Shown: positions 17,901-23,711 of the stretch, piece by piece | Position numbering within the stretch: position 1 is the stretch's first letter | Layout of the letters: every line of letters starts with the position of its first letter | Virus record (IMG/VR): IMGVR_UViG_3300005336_000010 | Coordinates: 1 to 48,817 of that record | Reading direction: 5' to 3' (one strand) | Source of the DNA: a virus | DNA: 48,817 nt | Notes under the pieces: model-generated | Told to the model about the DNA's origin: nothing | What the model saw: the letters and a program-made list of their open reading frames with translations, nothing else | Database searches by the model: none | Program-made: the position numbers and the translations under genes

Positions 17901-18894
17901 GAAGGTGTCAGATCGGCTGGGCAGGGCGACGCTCGGGACCGGCGTGATCGCGCTAGGCGCGTGGCTCGCACAGAAGAAGTTGATCAGTCCCGGATACCCG
18001 GAGTCGGCCCGTGACCGCAACATCCAGCGGATCACCGACAAGCAGCCTGGCTCCATCAGGTTGTTCGGGAAGGACTACGCAATCGAGCGGTTGGCTCCGT
18101 TCGGTCCACTGCTCGTGATGGGCGCAGAGTTGTACCAAGGCGCTCAACGTGGTGGACCCACCGGAGCTGTCAGCGGCGCGGCCGACTACCTCGGCAGGAA
18201 CGTGACGAACGAGAGTTTCCTCGGCGACATCGATGTGGCGCTCGGACTCCTGACGGGCGAGGGCACGCTCGGGGACCGAGCGGCGCAGCTCGGGTCAGAC
18301 GTGGCGGCATCATTCGTGCCCAACGTCGTCCGCCGCGGGCTGGCCGGGTACGACCCGACCGTCCGCGAGGTGCGGGACCCGAACGTCATGGAGCCCGCTA
18401 CGCTGCTCGACCGCGCACGTACAGCGATCCCAGGCTTCAGGCAGGGGATGCCCGCCCGCGTGGACCCGCTCGGCGAGACGGTGGTTCGTGGGACCGGTGG
18501 CGTGGCTGGTGCAGCCCTGAGCCTCTTCAACCCGTTCACAGGCCAGGCCGATCTATCGGACTCAGACCCGCTCCGCGAGTTGATCGAGACGACAGGTGCC
18601 TCGATCCCCTCGGCCGAGCCGTCGATCAGGAACCTCCGGCGGAACGGTCAACCGGTTGAGAAAGGCACGCCAGAGTTCGAGAAGCTCGCGCGCGCGTACG
18701 GCGTCTTCGTGCGCCGCGATCTCGAGCGTGTGCAGCAGACCGGGATGGAGCTTACCATTGCGGGCGAAGGCAAGCACGTCGACTGGGACGAAGCGAGCCC
18801 GGACGAGAAGCGCAGGATGCTCGAGCAGGCCGCAGAGAACGCGCGGGCGAACGTTGGCAGGCTCCTCCTAGAGACGGGGATCTACACGCGATGA
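11971..18894 (+). CDS. Giant polyvalent / ejection internal virion protein (2307 aa)
   Basis: 2307 residues, about 14 percent of the genome, from ATG 11971 with GGAGGTACC upstream. A charged N-terminus (WKARIRELRGEGLSDDD) precedes Ala/Gly-rich helices. Around residues 270-500 and near 800 are blocks I recognise from large polyvalent protein-associated domains of phages and conjugative elements: LQRSIEEAPQG, WLGMIRNAKGGQ with ELEWTGIENAL, FTGGHWPDPDIIA, VREIQSDIHQKGRSTGY, then MGPHWSIRITPAARDKI. A second segment, about 1285-1400, reads FYAATSPNAEATGSNLTFAA then FYRALMGDEDAYVHDMWMAR, like a DUF7178-type helical domain. Ala/Gly apolar stretches (about 830-890, 1495-1540, 1655-1705) may be membrane-active. 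The C-terminus (LFLPFTTTPANVVSR, APFGPLLVMGAELYQ) matches ejected podovirus proteins. Probably delivered into the host with the DNA. Confidence 0.8.
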   Translation: MPDWKARIRELRGEGLSDDDIVERIRAEAATSAITSMPDDERRAQQESAAGLAPIIRGVGDFARGSLGFTRDVLTHPIETARQAISGVAQSGLAMVRGIPEVAGEISERVGAPRTAARLRGWSGALGDVATQQLEAAGAPEGAAQVLPFMAGYVAPYIAAGAAGGATLPAQVAAGAIPDFLGAASAPENSLSGLGAEYLPEGRLKGLAETAAASPIARGAVDVAFGAGLAGIPVAVQHGPAAARAVGRSLAGVVGSEAGATISPRVSGQVESGMSGRWFSRLQRSIEEAPQGRAPASQWLGMIRNAKGGQAGTELEWTGIENALTARGSDNLTRSEVLALARENEIRLTETVRRQNAEHPGPDTPRWVLTREGSVRSGPFATREEAAAARRRFPDAMEYDVAEMQVPRRPEAPDKATYAGSTLAGRGVEPDANYREILIRLDNKDLNRRAFTGGHWPDPDIIASARVTDEVGETGEKVLRVREIQSDIHQKGRSTGYGDVPAVAIRGQGSLPPDAPFKRTEEWSGLAVRRVIQEAAEGGYDRVIFPSADEQLYQYGTQEVTWTRRPDGAFDVDVYPQVRGDTMGHNLEDLADEQGATPIKGGLVRSAEELQETLSESGAEGVEGLGDKLWKRMQAEPTGTSRPREEGMRAFYDERIVPKVVQKEARRLGAVVERIPSPDAQLIPTRDWAVFGTKTDAPEYARFQTEKEAREFATGYALPPGYHYGSIKRPDLGVGRVTTTVLDEAGEVVAKDINHRQAMLTAANTDAEFGAAFDEFYGPLKRGGVDPRASGAFAELDYGQSRRMGPHWSIRITPAARDKILNEGQRIGAVPRVTGMAATKVGEAAFGATVGAGAAGGEEGGFTADQGALAGAAASLVGVPALRRVLSGLPDAGLSAQARAGRAVPFTVTHENVSEGVHGLFRAISPEHRGALTSRIEQAFEGGESGDIVVDMINRFGGARMKVQRAPGRGSYNGQTSPNVLLTLEDAERETVKQVMALRGILTGQDAEAAFRATDMAPTRHWDEAVAQAGDDKYPGLVIQGDPERVLEALARRGIDGTADLASGQVYAIDFGRTGAAFPERVGAALEGIQFTGAHPHVFEGIYLPRSAYSSAAGSAGALEELAGVLDERIAPAYRGLAEELGIDASKDLASLGELSRGLRAAPGEARWWLPAGAEKLKGGAATARAVDLVPRVPVDDPVARIASQLAVKRGKVGQRELLAAAGGDSKLAGQVEKFFLSRVGEMAKDLPLPTKERLAEVLQMGRGGASFYDVRQGVEQALGPEDADMFLRFYAATSPNAEATGSNLTFAAKAYAQWKLGLEFTGFQSAAVKDMLRQAAGGQVFGSRKVQQFYRALMGDEDAYVHDMWMARLFGFPEAATESQYRYAEEVIRQVARESDMSVRETQAAMWAGMKRWWQQAGRGRVTDVADFPTFLRGAITEPAQLPKGAKPWADRSIVGRWGSLDAESKSAIRNTLAAEQSAYLEKYGPRAGHADMAVVRMLVSAGAGGTAGAAVDDKNRLRGFAVGAAAGAAGSLLIPSALKHLVEYGTSGHLVTPAKGTKAGLELGSWWSETTGKPLAEWNGLTKAEQDYQIVQLARAERDLNLGGPGTVLGGTGPTIAERGPGLPTTLEERRRANVLIPGMRLKGTEGFAAKPLLGMVVQAGAGATAGAAVAPEDHELLGATTGGILALVGGAALRGEGDTLSRLMSWRKAGMLSSPSTTVMNVTSTGTMVAAEALKDAPAAAWDWAMSGLSGVRSKSGLSASTLKASWDAVGDAVEQARKVWKEGESAADMAKWDQQRITFENPAVQAMHDAVYRVLGAQDRFFHTVAVARSLQEQANVIAREAFAGRPSIQGMMARSPEFSSASELASWLQKNPTSDMAMRAESDAALAVFRNQDGLLANSAKKLREAFKEAGPEAEAVFDLFLPFTTTPANVVSRVAEYSPLGFLGAVRDASELTKLVKEGGANLSAVFDKQRKVSDRLGRATLGTGVIALGAWLAQKKLISPGYPESARDRNIQRITDKQPGSIRLFGKDYAIERLAPFGPLLVMGAELYQGAQRGGPTGAVSGAADYLGRNVTNESFLGDIDVALGLLTGEGTLGDRAAQLGSDVAASFVPNVVRRGLAGYDPTVREVRDPNVMEPATLLDRARTAIPGFRQGMPARVDPLGETVVRGTGGVAGAALSLFNPFTGQADLSDSDPLRELIETTGASIPSAEPSIRNLRRNGQPVEKGTPEFEKLARAYGVFVRRDLERVQQTGMELTIAGEGKHVDWDEASPDEKRRMLEQAAENARANVGRLLLETGIYTR

Positions 18895-19250
18895 AAATGG
18901 TCCTATTCGGCGTGTCGGGTATCTCGCTTGCCACATGGTCGGCCTTCGAGGCGACCGTGATCCTCTCGGCGCAGTCCCCCATCGGGCCGACGACGGGCGT
19001 ATCGGTGACATGGGTGTTCCAGGTCGGCGTGCTCGTGGCTGCCGGACTGATGCTCGTCAAGTTCGGGATGTTGCTCGTCGGCTGGAAGCAGGCACTCGAC
19101 CGGGCGGTAGGGCTCGCGACCGCAGTGACCGACTTGGAGAAGCGCATGGTCATCGCGGAGACGAAGCAGTCGCAGCAGCAACTCCTGATCCAAGAACACG
19201 CGGCACGGCTTGGGTTGCACCAGACGATTCTCGACAAGGCAGCGATCTAA
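18891..19250 (+). CDS. Membrane protein with coiled-coil tail, holin or hemolysin-XhlA-like
   Basis: 119 residues from ATG 18891, coupled to the stop of the giant gene. Apolar segments lie at about residues 3-25 (LFGVSGISLATWSAFEATVI) and 41-65 (VTWVFQVGVLVAAGLMLVKF). A heptad-like charged helix (LATAVTDLEKRMVIAETKQS, then QQQLLIQEHAARLGLHQTIL) fills the C-terminus. It opens a four-gene lysis-type cassette. The build fits holin-like or phage membrane-remodelling proteins, but no diagnostic motif proves a holin. Confidence 0.6.
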   Translation: MKMVLFGVSGISLATWSAFEATVILSAQSPIGPTTGVSVTWVFQVGVLVAAGLMLVKFGMLLVGWKQALDRAVGLATAVTDLEKRMVIAETKQSQQQLLIQEHAARLGLHQTILDKAAI

Positions 19251-19266
19251 CACCCCCCAGGGTGTT
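19249..19266 (+). terminator. Hairpin after first lysis-cassette gene
   Basis: AACACCC at 19249-19255 pairs with GGGTGTT at 19260-19266 across a CCCA loop. The hairpin starts inside the TAA of the membrane-protein gene. There is no T-run after it, so it may be a weak terminator, an mRNA processing or stability element, or a translational spacer between lysis genes. Confidence 0.4.
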
Positions 19267-19295
19267 CCTCAGAGCGAAGGGAGCGGGCGGACGAC

Positions 19296-19628
19296 ATGAT
19301 GAGCGACACACATCGGACGCAGGTGCTCGCGGCCACGCCACCGGCGAAGGCCGGACAGAAGGTCACGAACACTTGGCAGGGCATGGTCCTCGTGGCGATC
19401 GGCGCGCTATTCGCGCTCGGCAGCTTCGTCATCACGGGGCTCCTGCTCGCGCGCGACGCTATCGAGATCACGCTCTGGGTCGTGCTGCTCTGCGGCGGCC
19501 CGATGGTCGTCGGGCTCGTCGTGATCGGCTATGGCGCGACCCGTTGGTCGGGCGAATACGTCGGCGCTGCACTCAAGGATCTCCGCGAGACGGCGGTCGG
19601 CATCATCCGGGCCAGGAAGGGCGCATGA
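19296..19628 (+). CDS. Two-TM membrane protein, holin candidate
   Basis: 110 residues from ATG 19296 (ATG 19299 is equally possible). Two strong apolar segments sit at about 31-53 (MVLVAIGALFALGSFVITGL) and 60-82 (ITLWVVLLCGGPMVVGLVVI). The polar N-terminus is 28 residues and the C-terminus is basic (IIRARKGA). The size, two membrane segments and basic tail fit a class II-like holin. It directly precedes the DUF5675 gene, where a holin would be expected before a lytic enzyme. Confidence 0.6.
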   Translation: MMSDTHRTQVLAATPPAKAGQKVTNTWQGMVLVAIGALFALGSFVITGLLLARDAIEITLWVVLLCGGPMVVGLVVIGYGATRWSGEYVGAALKDLRETAVGIIRARKGA

Positions 19629-20050
19629 GACATCACCGCCTCGGGCGCTATCCGTTCCCGACCCCTGACGGTGTGCTCGGCAAGTTCGAGCAGTGGGCCA
19701 CGCTCGAGGAGGAGGAGCGTGGCAACAAGCCGCGCGTCTCCTGCATCCCTGCGGATCTCTACGTCTGCAAGCGCCAGTGGTTCAACAAGGGTGGCTACGA
19801 GACGTTCGAGATCACCAACGTTCCGGGTCGGAGTGATATCCTCTTTCATGCTGGCAACACTGAGGAGGCATCGCTGGGCTGCGTGCTGGTAGGCAAGTCG
19901 GTCGGGTTCCTTGAGATCAACGACGAGGACTCAGGCTTGCCGACGCGGAAGCTCGCCATCCTCGACAGCAAGAAAGCACACAAGGAGTTCATGGCGTTCT
20001 TCGATGGCGTGACCGAGTGGGAACTCGAGATCGTGGACCTGCGGGCATGA
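19625..20050 (+). CDS. DUF5675 family protein, candidate cell-wall enzyme
   Basis: 141 residues from ATG 19625 (overlaps the previous TGA; the open frame upstream is not used). Family signature: TPDGVLGKFEQWATLEEEER, CIPADLYVCKR, FEITNVPGRSDILFH, then GNTEEASLGCVLVG. DUF5675 is a phage-associated family without an assigned activity as far as I know. The HAGN...GC arrangement, His about 11 residues before Cys, is reminiscent of L,D-transpeptidase-type (YkuD) active sites, though this is only a visual analogy. It lies between two membrane proteins and a spanin-like gene, and no other endolysin is visible in the genome, so it is the best endolysin candidate. Confidence 0.75.
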   Translation: MRHHRLGRYPFPTPDGVLGKFEQWATLEEEERGNKPRVSCIPADLYVCKRQWFNKGGYETFEITNVPGRSDILFHAGNTEEASLGCVLVGKSVGFLEINDEDSGLPTRKLAILDSKKAHKEFMAFFDGVTEWELEIVDLRA

Positions 20051-20577
20051 TGAAGCCCCCTCCGTTCTCGTGGGTGCTCGTTGTCCTGCTGGCTGCGATG
20101 CTCGTGGGACAGGGCCTCGGGCGCAGGGACACCGTGGCGCGTGCCGAGGCGGCCGAGGACTCGCTCGCGGTGCTCCGTCCCGTCGTGGACTCGCTCGTCA
20201 CGCTGGCGGCCCGTAGGGATACTGTGCTCCAACTCGTGACCGATACCGTGCGCGTGGTCGTGGAACGTACGCGGGTCGTGCAGGTCGCGGTCGGGGACAC
20301 GCTCCGGGCGAGCCTCGACTCGGCCCAAGCCGTGCTGTTCGATACCCTGCTCGCGGCCCACGCGGACGAGGTAGCCGCGCTGGAACGTCTGAACGCCGAA
20401 ACCCTGCTTTGGGGGCGTTCATGGCAGGAAGCCGCAGGGGCACTGCGAGCCGAGAACGAGCAACTCAGGCTGCGAGGGGACGCCTGGGAGGCCGCGTACG
20501 CGGCCAGGGGGCGCAGATCGTGGGTCGAGCGTGGCGCGGTGGTCTTGGCAACGGCGGGGGTGCTTCTGCTGCGGTAG
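20047..20577 (+). CDS. Spanin-like coiled-coil membrane protein
   Basis: 176 residues from ATG 20047, which overlaps the previous stop. It has an N-terminal membrane anchor (about 7-22, FSWVLVVLLAAMLVGQ) and a long helical periplasmic part rich in Val, Asp, Arg and Leu (DSLAVLRPVVDSLVTLAARR ... LQLVTDTVRVVVERTRVVQV). A second helix (VAALERLNAETLLWGRSWQE, then AGALRAENEQLRL) follows, and the C-terminus is apolar (GAVVLATAGVLLLR). Inner-membrane spanins have the N-terminal anchor and coil. The extra C-terminal apolar end would make it unusual, perhaps a one-protein spanin. Confidence 0.6.
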   Translation: MMKPPPFSWVLVVLLAAMLVGQGLGRRDTVARAEAAEDSLAVLRPVVDSLVTLAARRDTVLQLVTDTVRVVVERTRVVQVAVGDTLRASLDSAQAVLFDTLLAAHADEVAALERLNAETLLWGRSWQEAAGALRAENEQLRLRGDAWEAAYAARGRRSWVERGAVVLATAGVLLLR

Positions 20578-20583
20578 GAACGC

Positions 20584-20638
20584 AAAAATGGCCTGGGCCG
20601 TGGCGCGCGCCCGTAGGCCGCATCTCCACTCCCAGGCC
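20584..20638 (-). terminator. Terminator of the leftward operon
   Basis: On the minus strand GGCCTGGG (20638-20631) and CCCAGGCC (20597-20590) form a stem, extended by CCA/TGG inside it. A T-run of five (20588-20584) follows after one base. It lies just past the stop of the last leftward gene (20709) and just after the rightward lysis cassette, so it separates convergent transcription. The 33-base loop contains GGCGCGCGCC, itself self-complementary. Confidence 0.65.
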
Positions 20639-20708
20639 CGCGCGATGTCTCGCGCCGACACCGCTGCATCCAGCGGCCGACCGTATGTGTCCGGTCTCAC
20701 GACAGTCC

Positions 20709-20969
20709 CTACGCCTGCGCCACCCTACCCGTCGCGAAGACCACCCGCGCCGCGCTCGCGTCGGCGACCCTGAGGCCGGACTCGGCCAGCCCCGCGAGTA
20801 TCGCGAGACCGGGTCTGTGATCGGCGCAGATCGACGGACCCTGGTAAGCCCAGTCGGGCACCTCGACGTTCTCCGCGAACCACGCCTCACCTTCGGGCGT
20901 CAGGGGCGTGAACACGATGATCGTGCCCTGGTTCGAGAACACGACGTCCTGATGCGCGGTGATGTTCAT
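20709..20969 (-). CDS. Small protein, unknown (leftward operon)
   Basis: 86 residues; ATG at 20969-20967 with GAGGAGGAGCG upstream. Sequence MNITAHQDVVFSNQGTIIVF, then PLTPEGEAWFAENVEVPDWA resembles short phage proteins of unknown role. The second half (GLAILAGLAESGLRVADASA) is mildly apolar. It overlaps the preceding leftward gene by 4 bases and is followed by the operon terminator. Confidence 0.65.
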   Translation of the reverse strand: MNITAHQDVVFSNQGTIIVFTPLTPEGEAWFAENVEVPDWAYQGPSICADHRPGLAILAGLAESGLRVADASAARVVFATGRVAQA

Positions 20970-21208
20970 CGCTCCTCCTCGTTGATGTTGACCTGAACGA
21001 CCTTCGCCTCACCGCCCCGGTAGAACGTGTAGACGAATCCTTCGGCAGAGCTGCCCCGGTTGTACTGGTCGACGTACGGCCGGGGCGTGAAGTAGTTCGC
21101 CTGCACCGGGTTCTCCTTCGGGGCGCCCGGAGACTTCATCACGGCGAGCCACTTCTCGATGACCTCGGTGGGCCACGGTGCGTCGACCCCGTTGATCTGG
21201 CGCTTCAT
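20966..21208 (-). CDS. Small protein, unknown (leftward operon)
   Basis: 80 residues; ATG at 21208-21206 with GGTGGAGGCCGC upstream. The open frame extends further but the ribosome site and the 4-base overlap with the upstream gene fix this start. Sequence MKRQINGVDAPWPTEVIEKW, then VYTFYRGGEAKVVQVNINEE: a mixed alpha/beta small protein. The family was not recognised. Confidence 0.65.
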   Translation of the reverse strand: MKRQINGVDAPWPTEVIEKWLAVMKSPGAPKENPVQANYFTPRPYVDQYNRGSSAEGFVYTFYRGGEAKVVQVNINEEER

Positions 21209-21516
21209 GCGGCCTCCACCATGTCGCGGGCGTCGGCCTGGCTCAGGCCGTGCGCCTCGTAGAAGCTGGCTGCCTCGTGGGGGAGGACCTCGCCCGCCCC
21301 CATGCAGGTATCGCAGCCCTCGCCGTGGCACCCTGGGCAGTCGACGCCGAAGAAGTTCAGCTCGTGCTGCCTGAGAGTCTCCGCCGCGTCCAGCCAGGCC
21401 TCGTATGCCTCGGGGGTGCCCGAGTCGCCGTAGGCCCGGAGCGCGTCGCGTACGTGGGCCCTGCAGCCGGCCAGGAAGGCTTCGATCTGGTGCTCGGCCT
21501 CGTAGTAGTGCTCCAT
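21205..21516 (-). CDS. DnaJ-type zinc-knuckle small protein
   Basis: 103 residues; ATG at 21516-21514. The N-terminal half is helical (EAEHQIEAFLAGCRAHVRDA ... ETLRQHELNF). Residues 58-72 hold CPGCHGEGCDTCMGAG, which has two CxxC pairs in the style of DnaJ zinc-binding repeats. Such short zinc-binding proteins are common in phage early operons. Their targets are unknown. The gene is followed by two coupled small genes. Confidence 0.7.
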   Translation of the reverse strand: MEHYYEAEHQIEAFLAGCRAHVRDALRAYGDSGTPEAYEAWLDAAETLRQHELNFFGVDCPGCHGEGCDTCMGAGEVLPHEAASFYEAHGLSQADARDMVEAA

Positions 21517-21529
21517 CGTGAAGCTCCCG

Positions 21530-21568
21530 CGGGGACCGGGCGTGGAGCGTATCCGACGCCCGGCCCCG
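21530..21568 (-). other. Strong intercistronic hairpin
   Basis: CGGGG plus CCGGGCGT (21530-21543, one bulged A at 21535) pairs with ACGCCCGG plus CCCCG (21556-21568) around a 12-base loop. It lies between the DUF932 gene and the zinc-protein gene on the leftward transcript. There is no T-run after it on the minus strand, so it more likely protects the 3' end of the DUF932 message or lowers read-through than acts as a full terminator. Confidence 0.5.
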
Positions 21569-21590
21569 CTCGTTGGTGTGGTGTGCTACT

Positions 21591-22658
21591 TCAGAACGTG
21601 ATCTGCAGGATCTTGCCGGCCGCGCGATCGAGCGCCTGACGGTCCTCGGCGTACGTCGACTGCTGCGAGAACCGCGTCACGCCCTGCGCGATGCCCCACG
21701 GACTGCGCGGGTCGCCGTCCTGCTCCGGCACGACCGCGTCGTAGGACGCTTCGAGCGCCTTCCGTGAGAGGCCGACGCTCTTCTTGCCGAACAGCGTGTC
21801 GAGCACCTCGTCCTTCGTGCCGGCGATCGGGATGGTGACCTTGTCGAACTGCGCCTGATCGAACGAGGCCGAGCCGTCGATGTAGCGACGCGCCTCGACG
21901 AGCCCCTCGGTCCACCGCTCGCTGACCGAGCCGACGTGGTTGTAGCGAAGCTCGAAGACCTGCTCGGCGCCCCAGATGATGTGGTTCCCGCAGATGTCCC
22001 TGAAGTAGAACTTCAGGAGCTGCAGGCTCTTGTCGCCGACCTCCGAGTTGACTGCGATCAGTCCGCGCCGGAGCGGCTGGCCGACCGGGTCGACGATCAC
22101 CTTGTCGGGGCTCATCACGAACGCGAACATGTCGTGGTCGCTCGCGTAGAGCGCCTTGTCGTCGTTGAACTTCCTGATCGTCGCCTCGGCGGGCACCATG
22201 CCCGTCTTCTGGCAGAACTCGATCAGCCGTCCGACGACCTCCCAGTTCCAGATGCGTGCGTACTTCTCGCTCGTCGCGGCGCGGAGCAGCAGCGAGCCGT
22301 TCTCGTGGAAGAGCAACTTCGCGTCCGTGCCCTCGGTGACGCTGACCCGCTTGAGCCCGAAGTTCAGGTTCTGAGCGGCGAGCGTCGGAGCGAGCGAGCG
22401 CAGGTAGTTCGCGGGCGCCTCGACCTTGCGAGCGAGCTGTCCGAAGGCGTAGTGCGTCAGCTTGGCGAACCGGCCCGAGCCGCCCGTCACGAACACCTCG
22501 TCGCCGTCCGCCTCGGCCCGCAGGTCGGACCACGGGACGGTCGCTTCGACCGCGCTCGCTGCGTACCGATGCGTCGCGGCGTACAGGTCTTCGAGCGAGT
22601 TGAACCGCTCGTCTGCCGGCCTGGTGGCCCACTGGTTGTGCGCGTGGAACAGTTCCAT
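21591..22658 (-). CDS. DUF932 family protein
   Basis: 355 residues; ATG at 22658-22656 with AAGAGGAGTCACC upstream, rejecting the longer open frame. Family traits: ELFHAHNQWATRPADERF, FAKLTHYAFGQLARKVEAPA NYL-type block, KLLFHENGSLLLRAATSEKY, RIWNWEVV, HDMFAFVM then DPVGQPLRRGLIAVNSEVGD, and FYFRDICGNHIIWGAEQVFE. DUF932 proteins are frequent in phages and plasmids and have no settled function. It is the first gene of the leftward operon and faces the XRE repressor gene across the control region. Confidence 0.85.
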   Translation of the reverse strand: MELFHAHNQWATRPADERFNSLEDLYAATHRYAASAVEATVPWSDLRAEADGDEVFVTGGSGRFAKLTHYAFGQLARKVEAPANYLRSLAPTLAAQNLNFGLKRVSVTEGTDAKLLFHENGSLLLRAATSEKYARIWNWEVVGRLIEFCQKTGMVPAEATIRKFNDDKALYASDHDMFAFVMSPDKVIVDPVGQPLRRGLIAVNSEVGDKSLQLLKFYFRDICGNHIIWGAEQVFELRYNHVGSVSERWTEGLVEARRYIDGSASFDQAQFDKVTIPIAGTKDEVLDTLFGKKSVGLSRKALEASYDAVVPEQDGDPRSPWGIAQGVTRFSQQSTYAEDRQALDRAAGKILQITF

Positions 22659-22729
22659 GGTGACTCCTCTTCTGTTGTGGTGGGTCGGCACGCTCGCGCG
22701 TCCGAACCCTCTTTCCCTGCGGTACCGTC

Positions 22730-22750
22730 TGACCAAGAATCAGTTGGTCA
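22730..22750. promoter_or_regulatory. Inverted repeat, candidate operator
   Basis: TGACCAA (22730-22736) and TTGGTCA (22744-22750) are perfect inverted arms around GAATCAG. The site lies about 75 bases upstream of the DUF932 start and 225 bases upstream of the small XRE gene. By form it fits a dimeric HTH protein; the obvious candidate is the XRE protein at 22976. Only one copy was noticed. Confidence 0.5.
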
Positions 22751-22940
22751 TACTGCTGGGCTCCGGCCGCCGGGCTCTTCGCGCCCTGCCGTCCCTTCAG
22801 ATGACCCGAGGTTTTGGCGTTACCGGCCGTGGGCTTGTCTCGAGCGACCCACCGGGGCGTCAGTCCCGTACGTTGCCTTCCGACGTTCTGCGTTTCCGAC
22901 ACATGGATAGTAGCCGTTGGCCGCATCGGGCGCAAGGGCC

Positions 22941-22969
22941 TTGTAGCCAGTGGCCGACAACCATATGAT
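22941..22969 (+). promoter_or_regulatory. Promoter of the XRE gene, leaderless geometry
   Basis: TTGTAG (22941-22946), a 17-base spacer and TATGAT (22964-22969) make a good sigma70-type promoter. The start codon ATG lies at 22976, only six bases after the -10 box, which is where transcription should begin. The message would therefore start at, or one base from, its own AUG and have no ribosome-binding site; none is seen in the DNA either. Confidence 0.6.
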
Positions 22970-22975
22970 ACAGCC

Positions 22976-23197
22976 ATGGGAAAACTGACCCCCGAGGCCC
23001 TGCGGGACTGGAGGCGCGCCCACGGTCTGAGTCAGACCACCGCCGCCGCCGCCGCTGGGGTCCACATGAGAAGCTGGCAACGCTGGGAGCTGGGGGAGCG
23101 GGCGATCCCTCACTGGCTGATTCCGTACCTGAGGCAGCAGTTCGGGGTGGCGCCCCGAGAGAGGGCCGTTGAAGCGGTCGCCACTGAAGCGCGGTAA
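22976..23197 (+). CDS. XRE-family HTH repressor, Cro-like
   Basis: 73 residues from ATG 22976. The HTH covers residues 6-55: LRDWRRAHGLSQTTAAAAAG, then VHMRSWQRWELGERAIPHWL. The size and sole HTH fit Cro-like or small XRE regulators. It is the first gene of the rightward early operon and faces DUF932. The next gene starts 29 bases before this one ends. A repressor without an integrase nearby suggests control of lytic timing rather than lysogeny, although a plasmid-like prophage state cannot be excluded. Confidence 0.8.
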   Translation: MGKLTPEALRDWRRAHGLSQTTAAAAAGVHMRSWQRWELGERAIPHWLIPYLRQQFGVAPRERAVEAVATEAR

Positions 23198-23537
23198 GTC
23201 GCGGCTCCGTCGCAAGACGCCGCTCAAGAAGCGGAACGAGACGCGCAAGCGCGAGCGGTTCCGCAAGACGTTCGGGCCGGATGGCTTCGTGGAGTGGCTC
23301 AAGGCCCGAGCGTGCGTAGGTTGCGGGCGGGCGCCTCCCTGCGAAGTGCATCACGAGCCAACACGGAGCGCGGGCGGGCTCTGGACGGACACTGTGCCGC
23401 TCTGCCGGCGCTGTCATTGTCGGCGCCACCGGATCGGGGTGGAAACGTTCTGGCGCGAAATCGGGCTGCGGTATGGAACGGTCACCGGCATCACACAAGC
23501 GCGCTGGCTCGCGAGACATGGGTCGGAAGAAGCGTAG
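23169..23537 (+). CDS. HNH nuclease, phage recombination type
   Basis: 122 residues from TTG 23169; the opening MKRSPLKRGKSRLRRKTPLK is typical of this family. Cys pairs and the nuclease core run from about 48 to 100: ARACVGCGRAPPCEVHHEPT, then TVPLCRRCHCRRHRIGVETF. This resembles the DUF968/HNH proteins found in phage recombination regions. It lies directly upstream of the ERF, exonuclease and RusA genes and probably acts in DNA processing, not homing. Confidence 0.75.
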   Translation: MKRSPLKRGKSRLRRKTPLKKRNETRKRERFRKTFGPDGFVEWLKARACVGCGRAPPCEVHHEPTRSAGGLWTDTVPLCRRCHCRRHRIGVETFWREIGLRYGTVTGITQARWLARHGSEEA

Positions 23538-23697
23538 GGGCGAGCGGCGGAAGGAGCGGCGGCGGGCTGCGGGCTGGCGCAGGGGCTGGCGGAATGCTGG
23601 CAAGCCGGAGCGCCGCGTCAACGGTTACGGTCGTCGTCGCTATCCGAACAGGCGAGTAGCGAAGTGCCCGTGCTGTGGGGAGAAGGTTCACACTTAG
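23518..23697 (+). CDS. Very basic small CxxC protein
   Basis: 59 residues from ATG 23518, overlapping the HNH gene end by 20 bases. Nearly half of the residues are Arg or Lys (MGRKKRRGERRKERRRAAGW). The C-terminus has CPCCGEKVHT, half of a zinc ribbon. It is possibly a nucleic-acid binding accessory protein; an incidental open frame cannot be fully excluded given the composition. Confidence 0.5.
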   Translation: MGRKKRRGERRKERRRAAGWRRGWRNAGKPERRVNGYGRRRYPNRRVAKCPCCGEKVHT

Positions 23698-23711
23698 ACA
23701 GGAGGTGCCAC

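Larger units (their letters stand above)
22659..22975. promoter_or_regulatory. Divergent control region (317 bp, no gene)
   Basis: This gene-free stretch separates the leftward DUF932 operon from the rightward early genes. It holds the DUF932 ribosome site, a 7+7+7 inverted repeat at 22730-22750, a GC-rich middle without a readable gene, and a sigma70-like promoter next to the XRE start. It is the most likely place for the early genetic switch. Confidence 0.6.
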
